A stretch of 64,000 nt of DNA, taken from Thalassobius sp. I31.1. GTDB lineage: Bacteria > Pseudomonadota > Alphaproteobacteria > Rhodobacterales > Rhodobacteraceae. The notes beneath the pieces were generated by a model, which did no database searches, was not told the origin of the DNA, and saw only the letters and a list, made by a program, of their open reading frames with translations. The stretch covers positions 1 through 64,000 of the forward strand of contig NZ_PWAA01000063.1 in assembly GCF_003031585.1 (NCBI RefSeq), read 5' to 3'. Positions 42,656 to 51,283 of this stretch are shown one piece after another. The translations under genes and the position numbers were made by a program. Position 1 is the first letter of the stretch. Each line of letters starts with the position of its first letter.

Positions 42656-44167
42656 CTATTCGCCGCGCGGAAAGCGTTTGCTTTCTTCCAGATTGTCCAG
42701 ATTCATATGGTTGCGCATATAGCGTTCTGATGCTTTCTGAAGCGGCTGATAATCCCAGGGGAAATAAGCCCCGTTGCGCAGGGCTTCATAAACCACCCAA
42801 CGACGCGCCTGACTTTCCCTGACTTCATTGTCATAGGCCGCCAGATCCCAACGCTCATCCGCTTCTGCGCGGAAGGACGCGGCAACCTCTGCATGCCCAG
42901 GATCCTCTGCCAGGTTGGTCAATTCATGTGGATCCTTGTCCAGATTAAACAGCTGATCCGGATCAAGCGCGCAGCGATTGTATTTCCACGGCCCCTGGCG
43001 CAGGGACACAAGCGGCGCATAGCTGGCTTCGGCTGCGTATTCCATGGCCACGGGTGATGTGCGTTCCTCACCGCGTGTCAGGGGCAGCAGGCTTTCACCA
43101 TCCACCCAAGGGGCGACCTCTTCCAGGGACACACCGGCGATATCCGCAAGAGTTGGTGTCACATCCAGGGTGGAAACCGGGGTTTCGATCAGACCGGGTT
43201 CAAGTCCCGATGCTGAAATCATCAGTGGCACGCGGGCAGACCCTTCATAGAAGTTCATCTTAAACCACAACCCACGTTCGCCCAGCATGTCGCCATGGTC
43301 GGACACAAAGATGATGGTCGCTTCCTGGCGTGTGGTTTCAAGGATATCCAGCATCTCACCAACCTTATCATCCAGATAGGAAATATTGGCAAAATAGGCC
43401 CGACGGGAGCGACGGACATCTTCTTCGGTGATGTCAAAGTTACGCCAGTCATTGGCGTCAAAAATTCGCTTTGCGTGCGGATCGTGATCTTCATAATCCC
43501 AGGCCGGGATTTCTGGTAGAAGATGTTCGCAATCCTCATAGAGATCCCAGTATTTCTTGCGGGCGACATAGGGGTCATGCGGGTGGGTGAAGCTTGCGGT
43601 CAGGCACCAGGGGCGTTCATCATTGCCGCGCGCCAGATCATATAGTTTGGCGCAGGCGTTATAAGCGACCTCATCATCATATTCCATCTGGTTGGAAATC
43701 TCGGCCACACCCGCGCCGGTGACGGATCCCATGTTGTGGTACCACCATTCAATGCGTTCACCAGGTTTGCGATAATCCGGAGACCAGCCGAAATCTGCCG
43801 GATAGATATCGGTTGTCAGGCGTTCTTCAAACCCATGCATCTGATCCGGGCCGACAAAGTGCATTTTGCCGGACAAAGCGGTGTAATATCCGGCGCGCCG
43901 CAGATGGTGCGCATAGGTTGGAATGTCGGAGCGGAACTCAGCCGCATTGTCATAAACGCCTGTGCGGCGCGGAAGCTGCCCGGACATAAACGAAGCCCGG
44001 CCCGGTGCACAGAGCGGCGAGGCGGTATAGGAATTCTTAAAACGGGCGGAACGTGCCGCCAGCTTTTTCAGATTCGGCGCATGTAACCAGTCTGCCGGAC
44101 CATCGGGAAACAATGTGCCGTTGCACTGATCTACCATGATGATGAGGAAATTGGGCTGTTTTGTCAT
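42656..44167 (-). CDS. betC: Choline-sulfatase
   Basis: 503 residues. The sulfatase signature is C53-A-P-G-R57 in YTASPLCAPGRASFMSGQLP; that cysteine becomes formylglycine. Metal ligands are in MVDQCNGTLFPDG and VSDHGDMLGE. The match of QLPRRTGVYDNAAEF and FPRGE ends to the betC type is good. It frees choline from choline-O-sulfate, feeding glycine betaine synthesis. A LysR gene is divergent, as in known betC loci. No signal peptide is seen, so it is cytoplasmic. Confidence 0.9.
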   Translation of the reverse strand: MTKQPNFLIIMVDQCNGTLFPDGPADWLHAPNLKKLAARSARFKNSYTASPLCAPGRASFMSGQLPRRTGVYDNAAEFRSDIPTYAHHLRRAGYYTALSGKMHFVGPDQMHGFEERLTTDIYPADFGWSPDYRKPGERIEWWYHNMGSVTGAGVAEISNQMEYDDEVAYNACAKLYDLARGNDERPWCLTASFTHPHDPYVARKKYWDLYEDCEHLLPEIPAWDYEDHDPHAKRIFDANDWRNFDITEEDVRRSRRAYFANISYLDDKVGEMLDILETTRQEATIIFVSDHGDMLGERGLWFKMNFYEGSARVPLMISASGLEPGLIETPVSTLDVTPTLADIAGVSLEEVAPWVDGESLLPLTRGEERTSPVAMEYAAEASYAPLVSLRQGPWKYNRCALDPDQLFNLDKDPHELTNLAEDPGHAEVAASFRAEADERWDLAAYDNEVRESQARRWVVYEALRNGAYFPWDYQPLQKASERYMRNHMNLDNLEESKRFPRGE

Positions 44168-44283
44168 TGATCGCGCTTCTTGTGTAAGTGGTGGAAGATC
44201 TGGCCCGTTTCAGGGCCGGATGGGTGGGCCGCTGCTGGTCTATCAGTGATCAGTTCCCCCGTCAGATTGTCATGATCTTTGCA

Positions 44284-44299
44284 ATTCACTGATTTGAAT
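44284..44299. promoter_or_regulatory. LysR-type box between betC and its regulator
   Basis: ATTCA-CTGATT-TGAAT (44284-44299) is a dyad of the T-N11-A kind, 15 nt before the LysR start codon. It fits autorepression by that LysR protein. The rest of the 146-bp gap shows no further clear site. Confidence 0.4.
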
Positions 44300-44313
44300 A
44301 GTACAGAAGTCAA

Positions 44314-45237
44314 ATGTCCGACATTGGAAAAAGCTATACCTCATTTTTACGAAATGCGTCCGATCTGTATGCATTTTTAGTTGTGTGCCGTTTGGGGCGC
44401 ATCGGCCAGGCCGCGCGGGAGCTGCGTATATCTCAACCCAGCCTGAGCCAACGTATCCGCAATCTGGAAGAGGTCGTGGGGCGGCCATTGTTTGTACGCG
44501 TGGCGCGCGGAGTGGAACTGACGGAGGCTGGTCGCATGCTGCATAAGGATCTGGAGGTCCCGTTTTCAGACGCCGCCAGGCATTTCGATGCATTTCTGAA
44601 CAAAGACAGCCAGAGAACTGTTTCAATCTCTGTTGACTATGCATTCTCCCATGGTGTCCTCATTCCTGGCATGGCCGACATCAGGCAAGATGTCGGGAGT
44701 GACGTTGATATTCGTGTGATTGCATCGCAGGAACCTCTTAAAGGTGAAGGCCCGGAAGCGGATATAACGATTTTTATGTGCGACAAAGCCTTTGCGCCGG
44801 ACAATGCGAAACTTCTGTTTCGGGAAGAAGTCAGCGCCGTTTGCAGTCCCGACTTTGCGCAAAAGCACCCAAAGATACGCAACCCGACAGATCTGCTGTC
44901 TGATCCCTCTCTGTTGTTGCATCTGAGAACGCCGGGACGGCCTGCGTCATGGTGTACATGGGATGAGTGGCTTACAGGCTGTGGCGGACTGAAGGCGCCT
45001 TTGCGCAGATTCACCGAATATAATTCGCATGAACTTGTCATGCGTTCGGTTCTGGATGGGGAAGGGGTGGCCCTTGCCTGGCACGGTTTATCAGATGACC
45101 TGTTGCGTCGCGGCTGGATCGTGCCTCTGTTCGGGAATCGGATTGTGACAGGGTGCGGTTATTTTATTTGCCTGAACAATTCAGCGCCGGCTGCGGTCGT
45201 GCAGAGGGTATTTGATGCAATCGTGTCGATGACCTGA
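44314..45237 (+). CDS. LysR-family regulator divergent from betC
   Basis: 307 residues. HTH: RLGRIGQAARELRISQPSLS, followed by QRIRNLEEVVGRPLF. The effector domain starts at about residue 95. Its divergent placement beside choline-sulfatase suggests that it regulates betC in response to a choline compound. Confidence 0.83.
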   Translation: MSDIGKSYTSFLRNASDLYAFLVVCRLGRIGQAARELRISQPSLSQRIRNLEEVVGRPLFVRVARGVELTEAGRMLHKDLEVPFSDAARHFDAFLNKDSQRTVSISVDYAFSHGVLIPGMADIRQDVGSDVDIRVIASQEPLKGEGPEADITIFMCDKAFAPDNAKLLFREEVSAVCSPDFAQKHPKIRNPTDLLSDPSLLLHLRTPGRPASWCTWDEWLTGCGGLKAPLRRFTEYNSHELVMRSVLDGEGVALAWHGLSDDLLRRGWIVPLFGNRIVTGCGYFICLNNSAPAAVVQRVFDAIVSMT

Positions 45238-45423
45238 GCAGGTTGAATTCCTTTTTGTATTAATTTCATTTCGTTGGGCGCTGTATTATACCGTTTTTCC
45301 GTTTTATGCAGGCGCTTGGGGTGCCCTGATGCCGGATGCTCATATAATTTACATATTTTTTACAAAAGGTCGTAAAAGCCGCTTGTGGCCCGAATGAAAC
45401 TGGGTTAGATCACCCTCAATTGA

Positions 45424-45500
<77 letters not shown>

Positions 45501-45504
45501 CTAA

Positions 45505-45545
45505 AACAAAGCCTCGTAGCGAAAGCTACGGGGCTTTGTTCTTTC
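45505..45545 (+). terminator. Rho-independent terminator of the tRNA gene
   Basis: ACAAAGCC-(TC)GTAGC pairs with GCTACG-GGCTTTGT around GAAA, followed by a T-containing tail. It stands just behind the tRNA. Confidence 0.8.
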
Positions 45546-45703
45546 TGGCTTACAGTTTTTAAAATATGCACCTCGCAGAACATGTAATTCGACCTTGCTC
45601 CAGGTTTTCTGGGGCCTCTCTGTTGTGGTCTGGCCGTCTGTCGCCTGAAAAAAGCAACACGCTGACCAGGGATTGACCTGCGAGGCGCGTCATAGTCTTT
45701 GAT

Positions 45704-46249
45704 ATGCGTATGAATGTGGATGACAAAGAACTTGCGCTGGCGGCAGCTGGTGGGGATGGGCAGGCCTTCGGGGTTTTGCTGCGGCGGCACTACGACCGGC
45801 TGTTTGCCCTGTGCTTTCGTCTGACCGGAACGCAAGCGGATGCAGAGGACCTGACACAGGACATCTGCGCGGCCCTGCCTGCCAAGCTTACTGCGTTCCG
45901 GGGGGATGCGAAATTCACCACCTGGCTGTATCGTGTGGCGGTGAATGCCTCGCATGATCGCCGCCGTCGCCAGCAAACCCATGCCCGCCATGCGGAAGGC
46001 TGGGGTGACTGGGAGGTGAACCGGCAGGAAACGATCCGCGAAGAGGCCGACGCAAAGGACTGGCTGGCTGAGGCCATGACATCCCTGCCGCAGGATCTGC
46101 GTGATACGCTCGCCCTGACCATGGATCAGGATATGACCCAGGCCCAGGCCGCAGAGGTTCTGGGCGTGACCGAGGGCACCGTTAGCTGGCGAATTTCCGA
46201 GGTCAAGAAACGCCTGAAAGCCCTGCATGAAAAGGAGGCGGACACATGA
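45704..46249 (+). CDS. ECF-type RNA polymerase sigma factor
   Basis: 181 residues. Sigma region 2 covers about 25-90 (DRLFALCFRLTGTQADAEDL, TTWLYRVAVNASHDRRRRQQ), and region 4 about 120-170 (AMTSLPQDLRDTLALTMDQD, GVTEGTVSWRISEVKKRLKA). An extracytoplasmic-function sigma factor. Its stop overlaps the start of the VWA protein gene by 4 nt (ATGA), so its regulator is probably that protein. No typical zinc anti-sigma gene is adjacent. Confidence 0.9.
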   Translation: MRMNVDDKELALAAAGGDGQAFGVLLRRHYDRLFALCFRLTGTQADAEDLTQDICAALPAKLTAFRGDAKFTTWLYRVAVNASHDRRRRQQTHARHAEGWGDWEVNRQETIREEADAKDWLAEAMTSLPQDLRDTLALTMDQDMTQAQAAEVLGVTEGTVSWRISEVKKRLKALHEKEADT

Positions 46250-48201
46250 GTGATGAATTTGATCTGGACAAGCTGACGTCTGCGATGAATGCAGCGACAC
46301 CCACACCTGATGCTGCAAAACGAGACGCCAATATCGCGCTGGCGACTGAGAATTTCGAAAAACTTCACGCATCCCGCCAGGGATCTGCGGATGAGACACG
46401 TCCTAATCCTGAAGCCGCCCGAAAACCGGGCCTTATTTCAGGAGTACGTGAGATGTTTAAGAAACTGACAACCAAAGGCGTTCTTGCCGCGACAACGTCC
46501 GTCGCAACCCTTGGCGTCGCAATGATCGTGGTATTGCCCACGTTGTATAAAACAGATCCGGGTGTGTTGCACTTTGCAGAAAGTCAGGCCCCGGTTGAGG
46601 TTGCCGAACAGTCAGAACCTCTTGGTATTATGGCGACAGAAGAAGTCGCACTCGCAGATGAGGTGATGCTGCCGTCGGTGCAGGCCGAGGAAATGATCGT
46701 GGCTGAACCTATGGCTGCCATTCCGAAGATCCAGACCCGTGGTGTTGTCGCATTTGATTCCATTGCGCCGGGCATGCCGCAACCTGACATTATGCCCCTG
46801 CCGGAAAGCAACACCGAAACCTTCGCGAATGAAGCCCCTAATCCACTGAAGATCACCACAGAGGAACCTGTTTCCACCTTCTCAATTGATGTGGATACGG
46901 CGTCCTACGCTATCGTACGTTCGTCTCTGATGCGTGGTCAATTGCCCCCGGCGCAGGCCGTACGGGCAGAGGAGATGATCAATTATTTCCCCTATGATTA
47001 CACGCAGCCCCTGGATGATCAGCCCTTTGCCACCACGGTGACCGTGACGGACACACCCTGGAATGCGGGCACCCAGCTTGTGCATATCGGCATTCAGGGT
47101 GAGCTGCCCGAGATTGCTGAACGCCCACCGCTGAATCTTGTCTTCCTGATTGATACATCAGGTTCCATGAGCAGCCCGGATAAGCTGCCCCTTCTGGTGC
47201 AAAGCTTCCGCCTGATGTTGTCAGAATTGCGCGCAGAAGACAGTGTGGCCATCGTCACCTATGCCGGCAGCGCCGGGCAGGTTCTGGAACCAACCCCAGC
47301 CAGCGACACCGCAACCATCATGAATGCGCTGACCAATCTGCACGCAGGCGGTTCCACCGCAGGCCAGGCCGGATTGCAACAGGCCTATCAGGTGGCGGAA
47401 GCCATGATGGAAGATGGCGAGATTTCCCGCGTGATCCTGGCGACGGATGGCGATTTCAACGTCGGCCTGTCTGATCCCGACGCCCTGAAAACCTATATCG
47501 CGGATAAACGCGAAAGCGGCACTTACCTGTCTGTGCTGGGCTTTGGGCGCGGCAATCTTGATGATGCGACCATGCAGGCGCTTGCGCAGAACGGCAATGG
47601 CACCGCATCTTATATCGACACCCTGCAGGAGGCACAGAAAGTGCTGGTCGATCAGCTGTCCGGTGCACTCTTCCCGATTGCCAATGATGTGAAGATCCAG
47701 ATGGAATTCAACCCGGCTGAGATCGCAGAATATCGCCTGATCGGCTATGAAACCCGTGCCCTACGCCGTGAAGATTTCAACAATGACGCGGTGGATGCCG
47801 GGGAAATTGGCGCGGGCCACCGGGTGACCGCGATTTATGAGGTCACGCCGGTCGGATCAGATGCGGTTCTGAACGATCCGCTGCGCTATGCTTCGGATGA
47901 GCTGGCCGAAGGCAATGGCGAACTCGGCTTCCTGCGTCTGCGCTATAAGAACCCGGGGGAAGATGTCAGCAACCTGATCGAAACCCCGGTTCTGGCGGAT
48001 ACAGCTGAGGCCGGAACAGAGGCGGGTTTTGCCATCGCCATGGCCGGATTTGCGCAGCTTCTGCAAGGATCTGATTATCTGGGCGATTGGGATTATGATC
48101 AGCTAATTGATCTGGCCAATGCGAACCGGGGTGCGGATGAATTCGGCTACCGCAGCGATGCAGTGCGTCTGATGCGCCTGGCGCAAAGCCTGTCACAATA
48201 A
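46246..48201 (+). CDS. VWA-domain membrane protein, possible anti-sigma partner (YfbK-like)
   Basis: 651 residues. A cytoplasmic N-terminal helical part (about 1-85) leads to one membrane helix (about 87-107, VLAATTSVATLGVAMIVVLP). A periplasmic stalk follows, then a YfbK-type N-domain (VSTFSIDVDTASYAIVRSSL), a VWA domain with the MIDAS motif DTSGSM and a C-terminal YfbK domain. Start overlaps the sigma gene by 4 nt. The topology (cytoplasmic N-part, membrane helix, sensor domain outside) is that of an anti-sigma factor, which is inference. Confidence 0.75.
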   Translation: MSDEFDLDKLTSAMNAATPTPDAAKRDANIALATENFEKLHASRQGSADETRPNPEAARKPGLISGVREMFKKLTTKGVLAATTSVATLGVAMIVVLPTLYKTDPGVLHFAESQAPVEVAEQSEPLGIMATEEVALADEVMLPSVQAEEMIVAEPMAAIPKIQTRGVVAFDSIAPGMPQPDIMPLPESNTETFANEAPNPLKITTEEPVSTFSIDVDTASYAIVRSSLMRGQLPPAQAVRAEEMINYFPYDYTQPLDDQPFATTVTVTDTPWNAGTQLVHIGIQGELPEIAERPPLNLVFLIDTSGSMSSPDKLPLLVQSFRLMLSELRAEDSVAIVTYAGSAGQVLEPTPASDTATIMNALTNLHAGGSTAGQAGLQQAYQVAEAMMEDGEISRVILATDGDFNVGLSDPDALKTYIADKRESGTYLSVLGFGRGNLDDATMQALAQNGNGTASYIDTLQEAQKVLVDQLSGALFPIANDVKIQMEFNPAEIAEYRLIGYETRALRREDFNNDAVDAGEIGAGHRVTAIYEVTPVGSDAVLNDPLRYASDELAEGNGELGFLRLRYKNPGEDVSNLIETPVLADTAEAGTEAGFAIAMAGFAQLLQGSDYLGDWDYDQLIDLANANRGADEFGYRSDAVRLMRLAQSLSQ

Positions 48202-48210
48202 GTGAAGTTG

Positions 48211-48240
48211 GCGCCGGGGGAAATCTCCCGGCGTTTCCTT
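48211..48240. terminator. Bidirectional hairpin between convergent genes
   Basis: CGCCGGG (48212-48218) pairs with CCCGGCG (48227-48233), followed by TTTCCTT. It lies between the VWA gene and the convergent secreted-protein gene. Confidence 0.6.
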
Positions 48241-48592
48241 ATTCGGGCAGCGAAACCGCAGTTGTTTCTGTGCCCCATCCTTCGGTCAAAGTCTTTGCCC
48301 GGATGTAGATCTCCGCCAGATGATCCGGGATCTGAACGCCCGCAAGACTGCGTGTGAAAGGCTGTTCATTCACATGGGGATGATGCAGAACCCGCGTGCC
48401 CAGCACATTGCCATCCGCATCCTCAACCCGCCAGCCATCGGCGTAATCCTCCCAGCCGGTATCCCCATGGCGCAGGGTGACGTTGAAGCGGTAACTGTCA
48501 GAAGATTTTTGAATTTCAACGTGTTCAACGGTCGCCTCATCCGCGAAAGCGGGCAGGGACAGGGCAAAAAGGGCGGGCAAGATATAGCGCAT
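48239..48592 (-). CDS. Small secreted protein of unknown function
   Basis: 117 residues from ATG 48592, preceded by GGAGACGCC; longer in-frame starts lack a signal. The signal peptide is RYILPALFALSLPAFA-DE. The mature part is beta-rich (YRFNVTLRHGDTGWEDYADG, VLGTRVLHHPHVNEQPFTRS), with no cysteines or catalytic motif seen. Probably periplasmic. Its family is not recognised. Divergent from glcD. Confidence 0.7.
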   Translation of the reverse strand: MRYILPALFALSLPAFADEATVEHVEIQKSSDSYRFNVTLRHGDTGWEDYADGWRVEDADGNVLGTRVLHHPHVNEQPFTRSLAGVQIPDHLAEIYIRAKTLTEGWGTETTAVSLPE

Positions 48593-48644
48593 TATGGCGT
48601 CTCCTTCAGGCATGAAACCTGCCCTGGGACAGATGATTTGACCA

Positions 48645-48660
48645 ATCACTTGCATGTGAT
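48645..48660. promoter_or_regulatory. Near-perfect 16-bp palindrome upstream of glcD
   Basis: ATCACTTGCATGTGAT matches its reverse complement at 14 of 16 positions. It lies 51 nt before the glcD start, in the 118-bp gap between glcD and the divergent secreted-protein gene. It is a candidate operator for a glycolate-responsive regulator, whose gene is not seen here. Confidence 0.45.
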
Positions 48661-48710
48661 TTAAAATTGGTTATATTATTTTACCAGCTGATATTTCGGA
48701 AGGAACAGCC

Positions 48711-50168
48711 ATGCAGATGCCCCAGCCTGATGCCAGGGTGCTTGATCGCAAGGACCGCATCATTGCCCGCCTGCGCGCAGCCCTTCCTGATTGCCCCGTG
48801 ATCTCTGATCCGCGTGAACTGCATGCCTATGAATGCGACGCGCTGACGGCCTATCGCTGCCCGCCCATGTGTGTGGTTCTGCCCGGCAGCACGGAAGAGG
48901 TCTCTGCCGCGCTGCGTATCTGCCATGAAGAACAGGCGCCCGTTGTGCCCCGTGGAGCTGGTACTTCGCTTGCCGGTGGGGCGCTGCCCACGGCGGATAG
49001 CGTGATCATCGGTGTCGCCCGCCTGAACCAATTTCTCGAAACCGACTACACCAACCGTTTCATCCGCGTGCAAACCGGCGTGACCAATCTTTCGGTCACA
49101 GGGCAGGTGCAGGAAGACGGGTTCTTCTATGCCCCCGATCCCTCCAGCCAGCTTGCCTGTGCAATTGCAGGTAATATCGCGATGAATTCCGGCGGGGCGC
49201 ATTGCCTGAAATATGGTGTGACCACGAACAACCTGCTGGGCGTCACCATGGTGATGATGGATGGTGAGGTTGTGGAAATTGGCGGGGAATACCCCGATGC
49301 CGGGGGCGGGCTGAACCTGCTGGGCCTGATCTGCGGATCGGAAGGACAGCTTGGCATTGTGACCGAAGCCACCCTGCGGATCCTGCATGCGCCTGAGGGC
49401 GCACGACCTGTGATGATCGGCTTTGACAGCAACGAAGTCGCGGGGGAATGTGTGTCAGATATTATCCGCGCGGGCATTCTGCCGGTGGCGATCGAATTCA
49501 TGGACCGCCCCTGCATCCGCGCCTGTGAGGCCTTTGCAAAAGCCGGCTATCCCGATGTCGAAGCGCTGTTGATCGTTGAGGTCGAAGGATCGGAGGATGA
49601 GATTTCTCACCAACTTTCCCTGATCAAAGACATCGCGATGAAACACAACCCGGCCGAGTTCCGCGAAAGCACATCAAGTGAGGAAAGTGCCGCGATCTGG
49701 CTGGGCCGCAAATCGGCCTTTGGCGCTATGGGCCAGATCAATGACTACATGTGCCTGGATGGCACGATCCCGGTGTCAGAACTGCCTTACGTTTTGCGTC
49801 GTATCGGTGAGATGAGCAAAGATTATGGTCTTGATGTTGCGAATGTTTTCCATGCGGGCGACGGCAATATGCATCCGCTGATCCTGTTCGATGCAAATAA
49901 GCCCGGGGATCTGGAGCTGTGCGAAGAATTTGGCGCAGATATCCTGAAATTATGCGTTGAAGTCGGGGGATGCCTGACCGGTGAACATGGGGTCGGCGTT
50001 GAGAAACGTGACCTGATGGATCATCAGTATGCGCCCGTTGATATCGAGGCGCAGTTGCGTGTGAAGGATGTGTTTGATCCAGCCTGGCTTCTGAACAGCG
50101 CGAAGGTGTTTCCGCTGACGCATACTGAAAACCGTCGCAAGGGGGCGCTGCCCCCGTCAGCAAGCTGA
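48711..50168 (+). CDS. glcD: Glycolate oxidase subunit GlcD (FAD-linked)
   Basis: 485 residues. FAD_binding_4 domain with PVVPRGAGTSLAGGALPTAD and GNIAMNSGGAHCLKYGVTTN; C-terminal FAD-oxidase domain with VFHAGDGNMHPLILFD and GGCLTGEHGVGVEKRDLM. It oxidises glycolate to glyoxylate with GlcE and GlcF. GGAAGGAAC precedes the start. First gene of glcDEF. Confidence 0.96.
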   Translation: MQMPQPDARVLDRKDRIIARLRAALPDCPVISDPRELHAYECDALTAYRCPPMCVVLPGSTEEVSAALRICHEEQAPVVPRGAGTSLAGGALPTADSVIIGVARLNQFLETDYTNRFIRVQTGVTNLSVTGQVQEDGFFYAPDPSSQLACAIAGNIAMNSGGAHCLKYGVTTNNLLGVTMVMMDGEVVEIGGEYPDAGGGLNLLGLICGSEGQLGIVTEATLRILHAPEGARPVMIGFDSNEVAGECVSDIIRAGILPVAIEFMDRPCIRACEAFAKAGYPDVEALLIVEVEGSEDEISHQLSLIKDIAMKHNPAEFRESTSSEESAAIWLGRKSAFGAMGQINDYMCLDGTIPVSELPYVLRRIGEMSKDYGLDVANVFHAGDGNMHPLILFDANKPGDLELCEEFGADILKLCVEVGGCLTGEHGVGVEKRDLMDHQYAPVDIEAQLRVKDVFDPAWLLNSAKVFPLTHTENRRKGALPPSAS

Positions 50169-50200
50169 CTCCCCCGGAGTATTTCTGGAAAGATGAAAAG

Positions 50201-51280
50201 ATGAAGCCAACAAGCGAAACAGAACTTGCTGAGATGATCCGGGCCGCGGATGGCCCCCTGTGTATCCAGGGCGCTGGCACACGCGGGCTGTCCTGTGATG
50301 GCGACGTGTTGGACACCACTGGTCTGTCGGGCGTGACACTGTATGATCCTGGCGCGCTGACACTGGTGGCGGGCGCGGGCACGACTTTGACTGAGGTGGA
50401 AGATCTGCTGGCAAAGGAAGGTCAGCGTCTGGCGTTTGAACCGCGTCGGCTGAATGCGCTTATGGGCACATCGGGTGAGACAACCCTGGGCGGGATTGTT
50501 GCGACCAACAGCGCCGGGCCTGCGCGCATTGCGTTGGGCAATTGCGCGGATCACCTTCTGGGCGTGCGGTTCGTGAATGGCGCGGGCGAGATCGTGAAAA
50601 ACGGTGGGCGCGTGATGAAGAATGTCACAGGCTATGATCTGGTCAAACTTTTGGCGGGCAGTCACGGTACACTTGGGGTGCTGACAGAGCTGTCCCTGAA
50701 AGTGCTGCCACAGCCTGAGACTGAGGCAACGCTTGCGATCACGGGACAGACGTCTGCGGAGGCGCAGAAGATGATGGCGCTCGCGCTGGGCTCGCCCTTT
50801 GAAGTCACCGGTGCTGTGCATATTCCCGGCGGCGACACGCTGTTGCGCATTGAGGGGTTTGAGGATTCTGTGGTTTATCGGACGGGCAAGCTGTCTGAGC
50901 TGACCGGGGCGGAGGTTTCCTTGCAGGGAGAGGCAAGCCGCGCGCGCTGGGCGGACCTGCGGGATCTTACGATGTTTTCCGGTGGCGACGCTGATATATG
51001 GCGTCTGCGTCTGAAACCCAGTGACGGGCCGGATGCAATGGCGCGGCTTCAGCCGGGCAAGGCGCTGATGGACATGGCAGGTGGTGAAATCTGGCTGGAA
51101 CATCAGGCCGGTGACAATCTGCGAAGCCAGTTGAAGGGCCTTAACTGTGATGCGCAGCAAATACGCGGGCAGGGTGCGGAACGCTTCCAGCCACAATCAC
51201 CGGCCCTTGCAAAGCTGCAATCCGGCCTGCGGGCGCAGTTTGATCCGCGTGGTATTCTGAACGCGGGGCTGATGGGATAA
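50201..51280 (+). CDS. glcE: Glycolate oxidase subunit GlcE
   Basis: 359 residues. FAD_binding_4 type: CIQGAGTRGLSCDGDVLD, LVAGAGTTLTEVEDLLAKEG and the loop GGRVMKNVTGYDLVKLLAG. A smaller paralogue of GlcD and a second flavin subunit of the complex. Spaced 32 nt from glcD and 3 nt from glcF. Confidence 0.95.
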   Translation: MKPTSETELAEMIRAADGPLCIQGAGTRGLSCDGDVLDTTGLSGVTLYDPGALTLVAGAGTTLTEVEDLLAKEGQRLAFEPRRLNALMGTSGETTLGGIVATNSAGPARIALGNCADHLLGVRFVNGAGEIVKNGGRVMKNVTGYDLVKLLAGSHGTLGVLTELSLKVLPQPETEATLAITGQTSAEAQKMMALALGSPFEVTGAVHIPGGDTLLRIEGFEDSVVYRTGKLSELTGAEVSLQGEASRARWADLRDLTMFSGGDADIWRLRLKPSDGPDAMARLQPGKALMDMAGGEIWLEHQAGDNLRSQLKGLNCDAQQIRGQGAERFQPQSPALAKLQSGLRAQFDPRGILNAGLMG

Positions 51281-51283
51281 ATC

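Noticed and set aside
50024-51196. 390-codon minus-strand frame
   Set aside because: Antisense to glcE and the end of glcD, with shadow-type composition.
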